DNA of 64,000 nt, taken from the NCBI RefSeq assembly GCF_002835465.1, contig NZ_PIZM01000006.1, positions 186,001-250,000 on the forward strand. The letters run 5' to 3'. This stretch comes from Psychromonas sp. psych-6C06. Its GTDB lineage: Bacteria > Pseudomonadota > Gammaproteobacteria > Enterobacterales > Psychromonadaceae. Both the position numbers and the translations under genes were made by a program. The notes beneath the pieces were generated by a model. It searched no databases, was not told where the DNA came from, and was given only the letters and a program-made list of their open reading frames with translations. Below are positions 25,931 through 34,375 of this stretch, in pieces (within the stretch, counting starts at the first letter, position 1; the number at the start of each line of letters is the position of its first letter).

Positions 25931-26857
25931 ATGTGGATGTTTAATAACAAAGTGACGAAGTGGTTAGTGGCATCTTTCTTTGCCATGAGCCACCTCTGTT
26001 TTGCGCAAGCGATAACTGTGTCTCACCCATTGGGTGAGACACAGTTAAAAGCAACACCAAAGCGTGTTGTGGTGCTTGGAATGGACAGTTTAGATAGCCT
26101 CGATGCCTTAGGTATTGAACCGATAGGTGTGGTTAAATCACCCGCACCCACTTATTTAAAAAAATATCAAAGCGAAAAATATAAATCGGTGGGCACATTA
26201 TTTGAGCCTGATTTTGAAGCCATTTATACGCTCAAGCCCGACTTAATTATTGTTAGTAATCGCAGTTCATTATCGTTTGATGCTTTATCTAAGATTGCAC
26301 CGACAGTGTCGTATATGGCCGACCCTGCTGATTTTTGGAAAACAACAACCGCTTCATGGCGAATGTTAGCCACAATATTTGCTAAACAAGCACAAGTTGA
26401 AGCGTTAATTGCACAACAAAAATCCGCTATCGATGCGATTAAACAACGTAATCAAGCCGATGATGCTAAAGCATTAGTGGTGATGAGAAACGGCACCAAC
26501 TTAACTACATTTGGGGCGATGTCGCGCTATGGTGTTATTTTCGATTTGTTTGGTTTTAAAGAAGCGTTGAGCAACGATACGCGATATCAACATGGTGATT
26601 TAATTAGCTTTGAGTATATCACTCAGGTAGATCCGCAATACATGTTAGTGCTCGATAGAGATACGGCTATTGGACATGCGAATAAGTCTGCAAAGGAAAG
26701 CTTCAATAATCCATTGATCAATAAGCTCTCTGTGTACAAAGATGATCACATCCATTATTTGAATTCACATGCTTGGTACATTTCGGCAAGTGGCATTCAA
26801 GCAACGCAACTGATGATTGATGATATGAATGCTATTAATGGTAATGGCGAAAAATAA
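25931..26857 (+). CDS. Ferric-siderophore ABC transporter periplasmic binding protein (FatB/YclQ type)
   Basis: A 308-residue class III binding protein with a signal peptide (cleavage near CFA-QA). It is not an obvious lipoprotein, because the Cys sits before the AQA site. The PRVVVLGMDSLDSLDALGIEPIGV segment and KPDLIIVSNRSS are typical of the FatB/FpuA/YclQ/VctP group that binds catecholate and petrobactin-type ferric siderophores. It starts 4 bases after the receptor stop, so the two are translationally close. Together with two permeases and an ATPase it matches the YclNOPQ petrobactin importer layout of Bacillus. Confidence 0.9.
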   Translation: MWMFNNKVTKWLVASFFAMSHLCFAQAITVSHPLGETQLKATPKRVVVLGMDSLDSLDALGIEPIGVVKSPAPTYLKKYQSEKYKSVGTLFEPDFEAIYTLKPDLIIVSNRSSLSFDALSKIAPTVSYMADPADFWKTTTASWRMLATIFAKQAQVEALIAQQKSAIDAIKQRNQADDAKALVVMRNGTNLTTFGAMSRYGVIFDLFGFKEALSNDTRYQHGDLISFEYITQVDPQYMLVLDRDTAIGHANKSAKESFNNPLINKLSVYKDDHIHYLNSHAWYISASGIQATQLMIDDMNAINGNGEK

Positions 26858-26885
26858 TGATCGAGACATCCGTGGTGATTGATTC

Positions 26886-27830
26886 ATGAAGATGTTTTAT
26901 CTGAGCATTGCTTTAGTTATGTTAAGTGTTGCATCTTTATTCGTTGGGGTCAGTGAGTTATCGATTACGGCATTAATAAATAATGAGCATAACGCACGAG
27001 ACCTGCTGTTCAGTAGCAGAGTACCGCGTTTACTGGCAATTTTATTGGCAGGTGCTGGGTTAAGCCTTGCTGGGCTTGTGATGCAGCAGATAAGCCAAAA
27101 TAAATTTGCAGCCCCCTCTACGGCAGGGACAGTCGAGTGTGCAATGCTTGGCTATGTTTTAAGTCTGGTGCTTTTAGGTGACGGTGGTTCGCTATGGTTA
27201 CCTTTTGTCTGTGGCATTATTGGCACCTTTATCTTCATTAAATTGATCCAATCTATTCAATTTAAAAACGCGGTATTTGTGCCGTTAATCGGTATTATCT
27301 GGGGTAACATTGTTGAGTCACTAGTGACCTTTATTGCTTATAAGTATGATCTCTTACAAAACCTCTCAGGATGGACAACGGCTAATTTTGCTAACCTATT
27401 GCAGGGCGACTATGAGTTGCTTTACCTCGCTATCCCGATTGCCATTTTTATCTATTTGTATGCAGCGCGTATCTCTGCCGTGGGTATTGGCAAAAACTTC
27501 GCCATTAATCTTGGCTTAAATTATCAAAAAGTGCTCATGATAGGCGTGGTATTAGTCTCTGTGATGGCTGTCACCGTGGTGATGATTGTCGGGCAACTGC
27601 CTTTTTTAGGGCTCATTATTCCTAACATCGTTTCCTATTTTAATGGTGATGACTTGAAAAAGAATATCCCGCTAACGGCTGCATTAGGTGCTGTTGTAGT
27701 GCTCGTTTGTGACCTGTTAAGTCGAGTATTGATATTCCCCTATGAACTACTCATTTCAATGATCATCAGTGTACTTGGTGGCGTGGTGTTTATCTATTTC
27801 TTAGTAAAAAGAGAAGCACATGACCGATAA
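26886..27830 (+). CDS. Ferric-siderophore ABC transporter permease (FecCD family, first subunit)
   Basis: A 314-residue FecCD-type inner-membrane permease with 8-10 hydrophobic helices. SRVPRLLAILLAGAGLSLAGLVMQQISQNKFAAPSTAG contains the conserved R-x-PR and NP/NxxA-type segment, and GQLPFLGLIIPNIVSYF is the cytoplasmic EAA-like contact with the ATPase. It resembles YclN/FatD. It overlaps the next permease gene by 11 bases, which supports coupled translation of a heterodimeric channel. Confidence 0.9.
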   Translation: MKMFYLSIALVMLSVASLFVGVSELSITALINNEHNARDLLFSSRVPRLLAILLAGAGLSLAGLVMQQISQNKFAAPSTAGTVECAMLGYVLSLVLLGDGGSLWLPFVCGIIGTFIFIKLIQSIQFKNAVFVPLIGIIWGNIVESLVTFIAYKYDLLQNLSGWTTANFANLLQGDYELLYLAIPIAIFIYLYAARISAVGIGKNFAINLGLNYQKVLMIGVVLVSVMAVTVVMIVGQLPFLGLIIPNIVSYFNGDDLKKNIPLTAALGAVVVLVCDLLSRVLIFPYELLISMIISVLGGVVFIYFLVKREAHDR

Positions 27831-28770
27831 GCAAAAAATAATTTTATTGTGCGCCATAAGCCTCAGCTTTTTAGTGTTGTTATTAGGAACAGGCCTAACA
27901 CTTGATAACTATGCCTTTTTCTTATCGCTGCGTATTCCGAAGGTGATTGCCATTGTGCTGGCAGCTGTCGCTATTGCGTTATCGTCATTGGCATTTCAAA
28001 CGATTACCAGTAATCGCATACTCACCCCAAGTGTTATGGGATTCGATGCGTTATATCTGCTAACACAAGTACTGATTGTATTTGTGGTGGGTAGCGTGAG
28101 TGTTTTATATATCAACCCTTATATTAATTTTATCGTGTGTGCGTTGACCATGGTGCTTTTTTCTTTGGCACTTTTTCACTTCTATTTTCGCGCAGGCAAC
28201 CATAATTTACTGGTTTTATTGTTACTTGGCATCATACTTGGTCAAGTGTTTTCCAACTTAACATCAATGCTGGCGATGATGCTTTCCCCGAATGATTTTG
28301 CTTCGCTACAGGCGAATATGTTTGCCAGCTTTAATCACGTTAAAGTCGAGTTAATTTATATTTGTGCACCTGTTATTACCTTTGCCGCCTATTCTCTTTT
28401 TAAAATGCATCAAACGCTCAATGTGCTATGGCTAAATCATGATAATGCCACCAGTTTAGGGGTTAACGTTCTCGCTACCAACCGTAAAGTATTGTTATTG
28501 AGTACCTTACTGATTGCTGTTTCCACCGCGTTGGTCGGCCCTATTTTATTCTTCGGTTTTTTGGTCACTAACCTCACGCGAGAATGGATACAAAGTTACC
28601 ATCACCGTACGTTATTTATCGCCTGTGTATTAATTGCTACCTGCACATTATTGATCGGACAATTTTTTATCGAGCATCTGTTTGAACTTCAAACAACGCT
28701 GAGTGTGGTCATTAACTTTATTGGTGGGGTTTATTTCCTGCGTATATTATTAAAAAAACAGATCTTGTAG
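27820..28770 (+). CDS. Ferric-siderophore ABC transporter permease (FecCD family, second subunit)
   Basis: A 316-residue FecCD-type permease resembling YclO/FatC. LRIPKVIAIVLAAVAIALSSLAFQTITSNRILTPSVMGFD is the conserved N-terminal segment, and GPILFFGFLVTNLTREW is the ATPase-contact loop region. It is probably the partner of the preceding permease. The gap to the ATPase gene is 7 bases. Confidence 0.9.
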   Translation: MTDKQKIILLCAISLSFLVLLLGTGLTLDNYAFFLSLRIPKVIAIVLAAVAIALSSLAFQTITSNRILTPSVMGFDALYLLTQVLIVFVVGSVSVLYINPYINFIVCALTMVLFSLALFHFYFRAGNHNLLVLLLLGIILGQVFSNLTSMLAMMLSPNDFASLQANMFASFNHVKVELIYICAPVITFAAYSLFKMHQTLNVLWLNHDNATSLGVNVLATNRKVLLLSTLLIAVSTALVGPILFFGFLVTNLTREWIQSYHHRTLFIACVLIATCTLLIGQFFIEHLFELQTTLSVVINFIGGVYFLRILLKKQIL

Positions 28771-28777
28771 GTGCGAA

Positions 28778-29533
28778 GTGATTAAAGTTAAACAGTTAAA
28801 TAAAATGTTTTCAGAACAAGCCGTGGTAAAAAATACCACGGTTAATTTTGAAAAAAACAGAGTAACCTCAATTATCGGGCCTAATGGGGCGGGTAAAAGC
28901 ACCTTATTATCGATGATCAGTCGCTTACTTGAAAAAGATTCAGGTTCAATCTGCATTGATGGACAAGCATTAGAAGAATGGGCAACAGAACTGTTGGCTA
29001 AAAAGTTGGCTGTGTTAAGGCAAGCTAACAATGTCACCATGCGTTTTACGGTCAAAGAGTTGATCTCTTTTGGACGTTTTCCTCACTCTAAAGGAAAATT
29101 AACGGCGGATGATCATCAGGTGATTGATAATGCGATTAACTATCTCGACTTAACGGATATTCAAGATCGTTATCTAGATAAATTAAGTGGCGGGCAAAGA
29201 CAATTAGCGTTTATTGCCATGGTGATGGCGCAGGATACCGATTACATTTTGCTAGATGAACCGTTAAATAATTTAGATATTAAACACTCACTGCAAATCA
29301 TGCGTAATATTCGAAGGCTCGCCTACGAACTTAAAAAGTCTGTGATTATTGTTATTCATGACATCAACTTTGCAGCCAGCTATTCGGATCGTATTATCGC
29401 CATGAAAAAAGGTGAAGTAGTGATTGATGGCAGTACTGAAGAGGTTATTAATACCACCGTACTAGAGAGCATATATGAAACCCCTTTTACGGTAATAGAG
29501 CAAAATGGCAAACGTATTTGTACCTATTATTAA
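28778..29533 (+). CDS. Ferric-siderophore ABC transporter ATPase (YclP/FatE/VctC type)
   Basis: A 251-residue cytoplasmic ATPase starting at GTG 28778. Walker A is GPNGAGKST (34-42), the signature is LSGGQRQLAFIAMVMAQ, Walker B is YILLDEPLNNLD and the switch histidine is in VIHDINFAASYSDR. Length and motifs fit iron-siderophore importers. It is the last gene of the receptor operon and is followed by a hairpin between convergent genes. Confidence 0.92.
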   Translation: MIKVKQLNKMFSEQAVVKNTTVNFEKNRVTSIIGPNGAGKSTLLSMISRLLEKDSGSICIDGQALEEWATELLAKKLAVLRQANNVTMRFTVKELISFGRFPHSKGKLTADDHQVIDNAINYLDLTDIQDRYLDKLSGGQRQLAFIAMVMAQDTDYILLDEPLNNLDIKHSLQIMRNIRRLAYELKKSVIIVIHDINFAASYSDRIIAMKKGEVVIDGSTEEVINTTVLESIYETPFTVIEQNGKRICTYY

Positions 29534-29538
29534 TAGCG

Positions 29539-29582
29539 CGATAACCTGTAGATAAGATACGTTATTATTTTTCAGGTTATCG
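29539..29582 (+). terminator. Terminator of the siderophore import operon
   Basis: Arms CGATAACCTG (29539-29548) and CAGGTTATCG (29573-29582) form a 10-bp stem with a 24-base loop; a T-rich stretch (GTTTTTTTA) follows about 11 bases later. A second short palindrome, AGTGGTTTAAAAACCACT (29603-29620), overlaps the end of the convergent gene and may terminate it in turn. Confidence 0.6.
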
Positions 29583-29608
29583 ATATAACACTTTGTTTTT
29601 TTAGTGGT

Positions 29609-30796
29609 TTAAAAACCACTACCAAGACTAATGTAAAAAGCACTCTCTTCTTCACTAAATGCGATATCTGCACCAATACTTAAGCCATAACGACGTGCTA
29701 TTTTATAGCGAAAACCCGTCCCATAGCCAGCAGCTAAATCTTCATGATTCTGCTCCCCTTTGTCTAATGCGCGGCCAACACCATAGAAAGCAGAAATGTT
29801 CCAACGCGGTGTGATGTCATAGGTTACTTGACCTTGCACTGTTTGAATTTCATCTCCCTGAAAACGGTAAGCCGAAATACCGCGTAAATCCACATAGGGT
29901 TTAACTGTCGGTGGCAAGATAATGTCATTGCTATCAAAGTTCTGATAATTACCAGCAAAAGCTACGGTCCAATTTTGGGCAACTGGGATATATACTTCAG
30001 CATTAATATTGAGGTTATTGTAATTGTGGTCACTGCCGATCGCTTCGTTATAAACCATATATTCGGCACTCACTTGATAACCTTCACTTGGATAGAAAAA
30101 ATTATTTCGAGTATCGTAATCGGCTAATAAGCCTAAACCAGAGCTGACCGTTTCAGTACCAATGGTGTAATCCAACAAGTCATTAAGTACTTTGCTATCG
30201 GTTTCTACCTTGGATTTTGATGCAACTTGTTTTATTCCTAGCATTAAAGGGGTATCTGCAATTCGTACTTGTAACTTTTGCATCATGACGATCCCCGATG
30301 TCTTTGTACCAAATGAAAGGGTTTTATCAATGGGAGCAATGGGCCCAAACCCAGGAAATGAGAGGTCTTTGTAAATATTCAGATTTGCTACGCCAACACC
30401 TGCTCCACCTAAGTATCGAATTCGATCTTTAAGCCAAGAATGTTGGTGTCCTGCAAAAGCAAACCAAGTACCATTTTCAGTGCCGCCAGCACCGACTAAG
30501 GTAATAGCAGACGGCATTAAACGCGCTCCCCCATCTCGTGCATTCAGAGCAGCTTCTTTTCTTACTTTTTTCTCTTCCTCTGTTTCGTGTAAAAACAGAC
30601 CTGCGATGCCTCCACCATAACCAACAGCTGGTTCGGTAATGATGATTGGTATCGGTAAAAAGCCGGTAGCATTTTCGGCGATGTGGTGACCAAGATCTAA
30701 CTGGTTGTCTTCTTCATCAAAAAATGAAGCAAATGGTGTAGTTGAGTACAAACATGATAGTAAACCTATCATAGTGGCTGTTAATCTAGTTTTCAT
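29609..30796 (-). CDS. Omp85/BamA-type outer-membrane beta-barrel protein without POTRA domains
   Basis: A 395-residue exported protein with a signal peptide (cleavage near PFAS) and a bacterial surface antigen (Omp85) barrel: PAVGYGGGIAGLFL, YDTRNNFFYPSEGYQVSAEYM, AYRFQGDEIQTVQGQVTYDITPRW and a C-terminal GLSIGADIAFSEEES tail ending in Phe. There is no room for POTRA repeats, so it is not BamA itself. An RGD-like latch motif is not obvious; FQGDE may hold the analogous place. The patatin lipoprotein gene lies upstream on the same strand, separated by a repeat element. Type Vd systems fuse a patatin to such a barrel, so a split arrangement is conceivable but not shown. Confidence 0.8.
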   Translation of the reverse strand: MKTRLTATMIGLLSCLYSTTPFASFFDEEDNQLDLGHHIAENATGFLPIPIIITEPAVGYGGGIAGLFLHETEEEKKVRKEAALNARDGGARLMPSAITLVGAGGTENGTWFAFAGHQHSWLKDRIRYLGGAGVGVANLNIYKDLSFPGFGPIAPIDKTLSFGTKTSGIVMMQKLQVRIADTPLMLGIKQVASKSKVETDSKVLNDLLDYTIGTETVSSGLGLLADYDTRNNFFYPSEGYQVSAEYMVYNEAIGSDHNYNNLNINAEVYIPVAQNWTVAFAGNYQNFDSNDIILPPTVKPYVDLRGISAYRFQGDEIQTVQGQVTYDITPRWNISAFYGVGRALDKGEQNHEDLAAGYGTGFRYKIARRYGLSIGADIAFSEEESAFYISLGSGF

Positions 30797-30831
30797 AGGG
30801 CTCTACTTTAATATTTAACGGTAAATTGTTG

Positions 30832-30997
30832 TAATACCAATCGAATTAAGTATGTGATCTAAATTTTGCGCAGGAAAAGTGGCTTAACTCAAGGCGAAAC
30901 TTGACGTAAATGGTGTTCCTTTTACGAAAGTTTCAACGAAGAGGTAAGTTGCTTTAAGCAGTAAAATAGACCCGCTATTTATTTCGTTTGGTATAAG
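30832..30997. repeat. Dispersed inverted-repeat element (second family)
   Basis: The ends TAATACCAATCGAATTAAGTA (left, 30832-30852) and the complement of TTATACCAAACGAAATAAATA (right) are imperfect inverted repeats about 165 bases apart, with no ORF between. This resembles the AATACCAAT-ended intergenic repeats of many marine Gammaproteobacteria. It lies between the patatin and Omp85-type genes and could interrupt or process their transcript. Confidence 0.7.
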
Positions 30998-31018
30998 TTT
31001 TGTTGCTGGTGAAGTTAA

Positions 31019-32191
31019 TTACATGGGCAATTCTGTTTGCCATAATTCGCCTGCCACCACCTTGTTATATCCATATTGATAAATGACTTTCATATAGTGG
31101 CTATCAAAGAGGTCTCGACTCTTTTTTTGGTCAGAAAAATCTTTGTCGATATAGGCAAATTGCATGTCAATATTTTCAATTTCACTGAGGTATTTCATAC
31201 GGTAGATATCACCACGGGCTTGCAGTGTGGTTAAGCTAGATAAGCTTTTAGTAATCAGAGGGATACCTTTATCAGCAACCGCTTGATAGGAGGATTTCAG
31301 TTTACCATTTCGAATAACATCTAATCGAGGTGACCGTGTCAGACCTAATGATTGTGATAGTTTATAGTAATCAAAGTTTGCTGGATTAAAGAACACCTGT
31401 GTCGCTAGCCCACCATCAACGTGCATCTCTTCAAGTTGTTCATTATTGTCATTTACATCGAAAAATTGCGGTGGAAATACCCCCGGAATAGCGGTTGTGG
31501 CTGCTAACACTTGATGGATTAATAATACGCGCTGTGGCAACTCGCTATTGGCGATAGCGCCGATATTCCATACCATTAACTCTCCTGAATCAAAATGCGT
31601 AGTACCAATAAACAAACGTTTTCCGTTACGGTGTTGCGCTGCGATCTCCTCAATCATCTGATCAGAATAAGTATTTTTAATAAAGGTAAGCATTTTATCT
31701 TTTTGACTAAATGCGTCTTTAGTTAAGGCATTTATAAAATTCTTTTTACCGATCAATGTCTTGTCATTAATATTTAGTATCACAGAAGGTAATGCCTCTA
31801 GTGTTTCCCCGCCCACAAACACAAAGGGTGCGAGTAGCCCGCCGACACTAATACCGGTAATAACTGAATAATCCGGAAGTTGCCCTTTTTCATGTAGCCC
31901 TACTAATACACCTGCACCAAATGCACCATTGGCGCCTCCACCTGATAAAGCCAGGATAGAAAACTGTGTTTGATGATCAACATGAAGGTTGGTAGTACGA
32001 CTGTTTTGATACAAAAAATCAGGTTGTTGTGATGCCCAAAAGCGAATTGGCTCACCTTGATTTTGATCATGCAAGATGGTTGCGTGTTGATAGTTCTGTT
32101 CAGTTGTTCTCTGCTCAATACGATGTTGAGTGCTACATGCAACAACCAGTAGCGACATCGATATAATCAAAAGGTGATTGATTTTTTTCAT
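31019..32191 (-). CDS. Patatin-like phospholipase lipoprotein
   Basis: A 390-residue protein with a lipobox (VVAC, Cys19) and a patatin domain (about 78-300). The oxyanion glycine loop GGGANG (84-89), the nucleophile elbow GISVG with Ser115 and the catalytic Asp259 in HVDGG are all intact, so lipid acyl-hydrolase activity is expected. It is envelope-anchored. A 19-bp inverted repeat of the TGTAGGAT type lies about 98 bases upstream and is shared with other genes of the region. Confidence 0.9.
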   Translation of the reverse strand: MKKINHLLIISMSLLVVACSTQHRIEQRTTEQNYQHATILHDQNQGEPIRFWASQQPDFLYQNSRTTNLHVDHQTQFSILALSGGGANGAFGAGVLVGLHEKGQLPDYSVITGISVGGLLAPFVFVGGETLEALPSVILNINDKTLIGKKNFINALTKDAFSQKDKMLTFIKNTYSDQMIEEIAAQHRNGKRLFIGTTHFDSGELMVWNIGAIANSELPQRVLLIHQVLAATTAIPGVFPPQFFDVNDNNEQLEEMHVDGGLATQVFFNPANFDYYKLSQSLGLTRSPRLDVIRNGKLKSSYQAVADKGIPLITKSLSSLTTLQARGDIYRMKYLSEIENIDMQFAYIDKDFSDQKKSRDLFDSHYMKVIYQYGYNKVVAGELWQTELPM

Positions 32192-32288
32192 TACATTTTT
32201 CCCAGTGTTTTGTGGTTATCGATAACGACTTAGTCATCATTTACTGGGCAGATATTAATCAACTTTTTGTGGGTTATTGAATCTCTAT

Positions 32289-32307
32289 TGTAGGATCTTA
32301 TCCATCA
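32289..32307. promoter_or_regulatory. TGTAGGAT-type inverted repeat, site 1
   Basis: TGTAGGATCTTATCCATCA matches TGTAGGAT-N3-ATCCTACA with a strong left arm and a weaker right arm. It lies in the 360-base divergent gap between the patatin and outer-membrane protein genes and could control the patatin gene. Confidence 0.5.
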
Positions 32308-32379
32308 TCTTTAAAAATAGTCGCTGATATATCAGATGAGGACATTAATATTCTTTTCATTTGATATTTAAATGTCCTT

Positions 32380-32398
32380 TGTAGGGTGACGTCCTACA
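32380..32398. promoter_or_regulatory. TGTAGGAT-type inverted repeat, site 2
   Basis: TGTAGGGTGACGTCCTACA has near-perfect 7-8 base arms and the same 19-base length and spacing as site 3. It lies about 150 bases before the outer-membrane protein gene. The rest of the 32192-32551 gap shows nothing else recognisable. Confidence 0.65.
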
Positions 32399-32551
32399 CA
32401 TGCGATTCAATTAATCTGTAAATACCTCGTATTCTCCTCATCACTTACCACTTCCGAGTGAAATCATTCGCGAGTAACTAGTGGAAAAAGCATTTAACTA
32501 TATGTCCTAGATAACCTTATTTAGGTGGGTAAACGATAAGTGGAAAATAAC

Positions 32552-34216
32552 ATGGCATTTATAAAATATATCAAAACTTCTGCAATAAAACATTCAGCTT
32601 CAGCAATGATGGTTTCAGTGATGTTAGCCTGCTCAAGTAATGTGTTTGCAGAAACAACTTATTATGAAGAAAAAGGTTCAAATTTAATTGAAGCCAAATC
32701 TATTTTTGCAAAATATGGCATTGATAATGACTTACCTAAGCTTGGTGTTAGCTCATTAGTTCAGGGGGAACACTTGGTTGAACACGTACAGCGAGAAATT
32801 GATGTTGATGGAGAAAAGCACCTATCTCAAGTCTTTTTGATTAAAAAAACAGACGATAAAGGCAATATCGATTTACGTATTAAATATGACAGCGATAACC
32901 TAGATAACAATGAAAATGTCATTAATGAAATTGAAAAAAGTACGCGAATTCAATACCGCTTGCGTAACTGGGCGCAAAGTTATGATCCTACTTCGGTCAA
33001 AGCGATTGATAAAGGGAATGGTGAAGTTGAGGTTAGCTTTAATTACTCTAAATATGGATTACCTCAAGACATCGCATATTTTCGTTTCTTAAGTGTTGTC
33101 ATTAAAATCGTTGATGGCCAACCAAAAAATATGATTATCACCAATAACAAAGCGTTTAAATTAAATGCTTATCAGGTTGAAAGCTACCGCCAGAAAATCA
33201 CCTTCAGTACCTTAAAAAGTGGCAAATTAATTATCCATGAAAAGTATCTCGAGATGAAAGGCCGTAAAAAAAATAAGCCCGCTATTTTGACTGAAACCAT
33301 CAAGCCAGTTGCTTTTTATGGAAATACTCATGAGATTGAAATATTAGATGAAGAGCGTCTTTCACAAATATCTGATCCGCGTTTACATGAAGAAAAAGTT
33401 GAAGTTAACAGAGTGTTTCCACTTATGGGCGACATGGTCAGACAGCAAGGGATCGACTTACCATTACCCTTCGGATTATCTGTCACTTATCGAAAGCAAG
33501 ATATGAGTATACCAACTAATGACTTTGTTATCGGTGGAGTGCGTTTAAATGAGTTTTTTGATCCCAATGATACCTTTGCCAATGTTACTGCTGAAGCACT
33601 GACTTTACGTGGAGATGTCAACATTTTACCGTTTTGGAATACCTTCGGTTACTTCGGGAAAATTAATGTCGATGCCAATGTGGATGCTTCTTATACCGGC
33701 GAACCGGGACAAATCATTAAAGATAAATTGAATAATAAACTTGATGGTTTAGGGGATGCTTTTTGTAAAGGAGTATCGGTCTTATGTGATAAAGGACGCC
33801 TAGATGTGCCTTTGCACTTAGAGTACGACCTAATCGGGTTGGGCACAACATTATCAGTAGGTTACAAAGAATTTTTTGCTTCATTAACAGCTACCTACTC
33901 AAAAACGAGATTAGAAGGCTCGGATAATTGGGGAGATGGATTACTAACAGCTCAACCGATGCTTGGTTATCAATTAGTAGATTACCGTGCACAACTTATT
34001 GTTGGTGCGGAATACCAAGGCCTTAAAAATCGTATGCAAGGCACTGTTATCACTGGTGATATTGAATTCGATTATGACGTGGGTGTGGACTTAAACAGTT
34101 GGGCATATTTGGTTGGTTTTAACAAACAAATCGGCAAGCACTACAACATAACAGTGTTGTATAACAAGGGTGAAACTCGTGATTCATTGACTTTAAACCT
34201 AGGTTATCGCTTCTAA
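32552..34216 (+). CDS. Unrecognised exported, probably outer-membrane beta-barrel protein
   Basis: About 554 residues, family not recognised. It has an N-terminal signal peptide (hydrophobic run AMMVSVMLACSSNVFA, cleavage before ETT; the ACS could also be read as a lipobox). A soluble, charged N-terminal half (about 30-270) is followed by a Gly/aromatic-rich second half with alternating strands, such as LTLRGDVNILPFWNTFGYFGK and FFASLTATYSKTRLEG, ending in LTLNLGYRF. A C-terminal Phe after an alternating strand is the usual outer-membrane insertion signal. The ATG at 32552 is used; a GTG at 32540 is in frame. It sits downstream of a TGTAGGAT-type site and upstream of the esterase-fold gene, so it may be part of an envelope-lipid set. 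Confidence 0.7.
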   Translation: MAFIKYIKTSAIKHSASAMMVSVMLACSSNVFAETTYYEEKGSNLIEAKSIFAKYGIDNDLPKLGVSSLVQGEHLVEHVQREIDVDGEKHLSQVFLIKKTDDKGNIDLRIKYDSDNLDNNENVINEIEKSTRIQYRLRNWAQSYDPTSVKAIDKGNGEVEVSFNYSKYGLPQDIAYFRFLSVVIKIVDGQPKNMIITNNKAFKLNAYQVESYRQKITFSTLKSGKLIIHEKYLEMKGRKKNKPAILTETIKPVAFYGNTHEIEILDEERLSQISDPRLHEEKVEVNRVFPLMGDMVRQQGIDLPLPFGLSVTYRKQDMSIPTNDFVIGGVRLNEFFDPNDTFANVTAEALTLRGDVNILPFWNTFGYFGKINVDANVDASYTGEPGQIIKDKLNNKLDGLGDAFCKGVSVLCDKGRLDVPLHLEYDLIGLGTTLSVGYKEFFASLTATYSKTRLEGSDNWGDGLLTAQPMLGYQLVDYRAQLIVGAEYQGLKNRMQGTVITGDIEFDYDVGVDLNSWAYLVGFNKQIGKHYNITVLYNKGETRDSLTLNLGYRF

Positions 34217-34259
34217 TTTAGAAGGGGGGCCTGCGGTTAATTATCGCGTTGACAGATCA

Positions 34260-34278
34260 TGTAGGAGTTGATCCTACA
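34260..34278. promoter_or_regulatory. TGTAGGAT-type inverted repeat, site 3 (best match)
   Basis: TGTAGGAGTTGATCCTACA is an almost perfect 19-base inverted repeat with arms TGTAGGA/TCCTACA. It lies about 100 bases before the esterase-like gene start and 43 bases after the preceding stop codon. Confidence 0.7.
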
Positions 34279-34375
34279 GATGTGATTATCTGTTTTTTGT
34301 TCGGCCTTATAACATGTACTCAACTTAATTCGACTCACCTTTGTGAATAATTATATTTTTGATGTGGATACTTTT

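Noticed and set aside
26886-29533. Naming the importer as an anguibactin (FatBCD) or vibriobactin (VctPDGC) system
   Set aside because: Family similarity alone cannot decide the ligand. The linked asb genes point to petrobactin, so no specific symbols were given.
34260-34278. Resemblance of the TGTAGGAT sites to the LuxR lux box (CTGTAGGATCGTACAG)
   Set aside because: The arms and spacing differ: here the repeat pairs TGTAGGA with TCCTACA around a 3-4 base centre, whereas the lux box pairs CTGTA with TACAG. No LuxR/LuxI gene is in the window.
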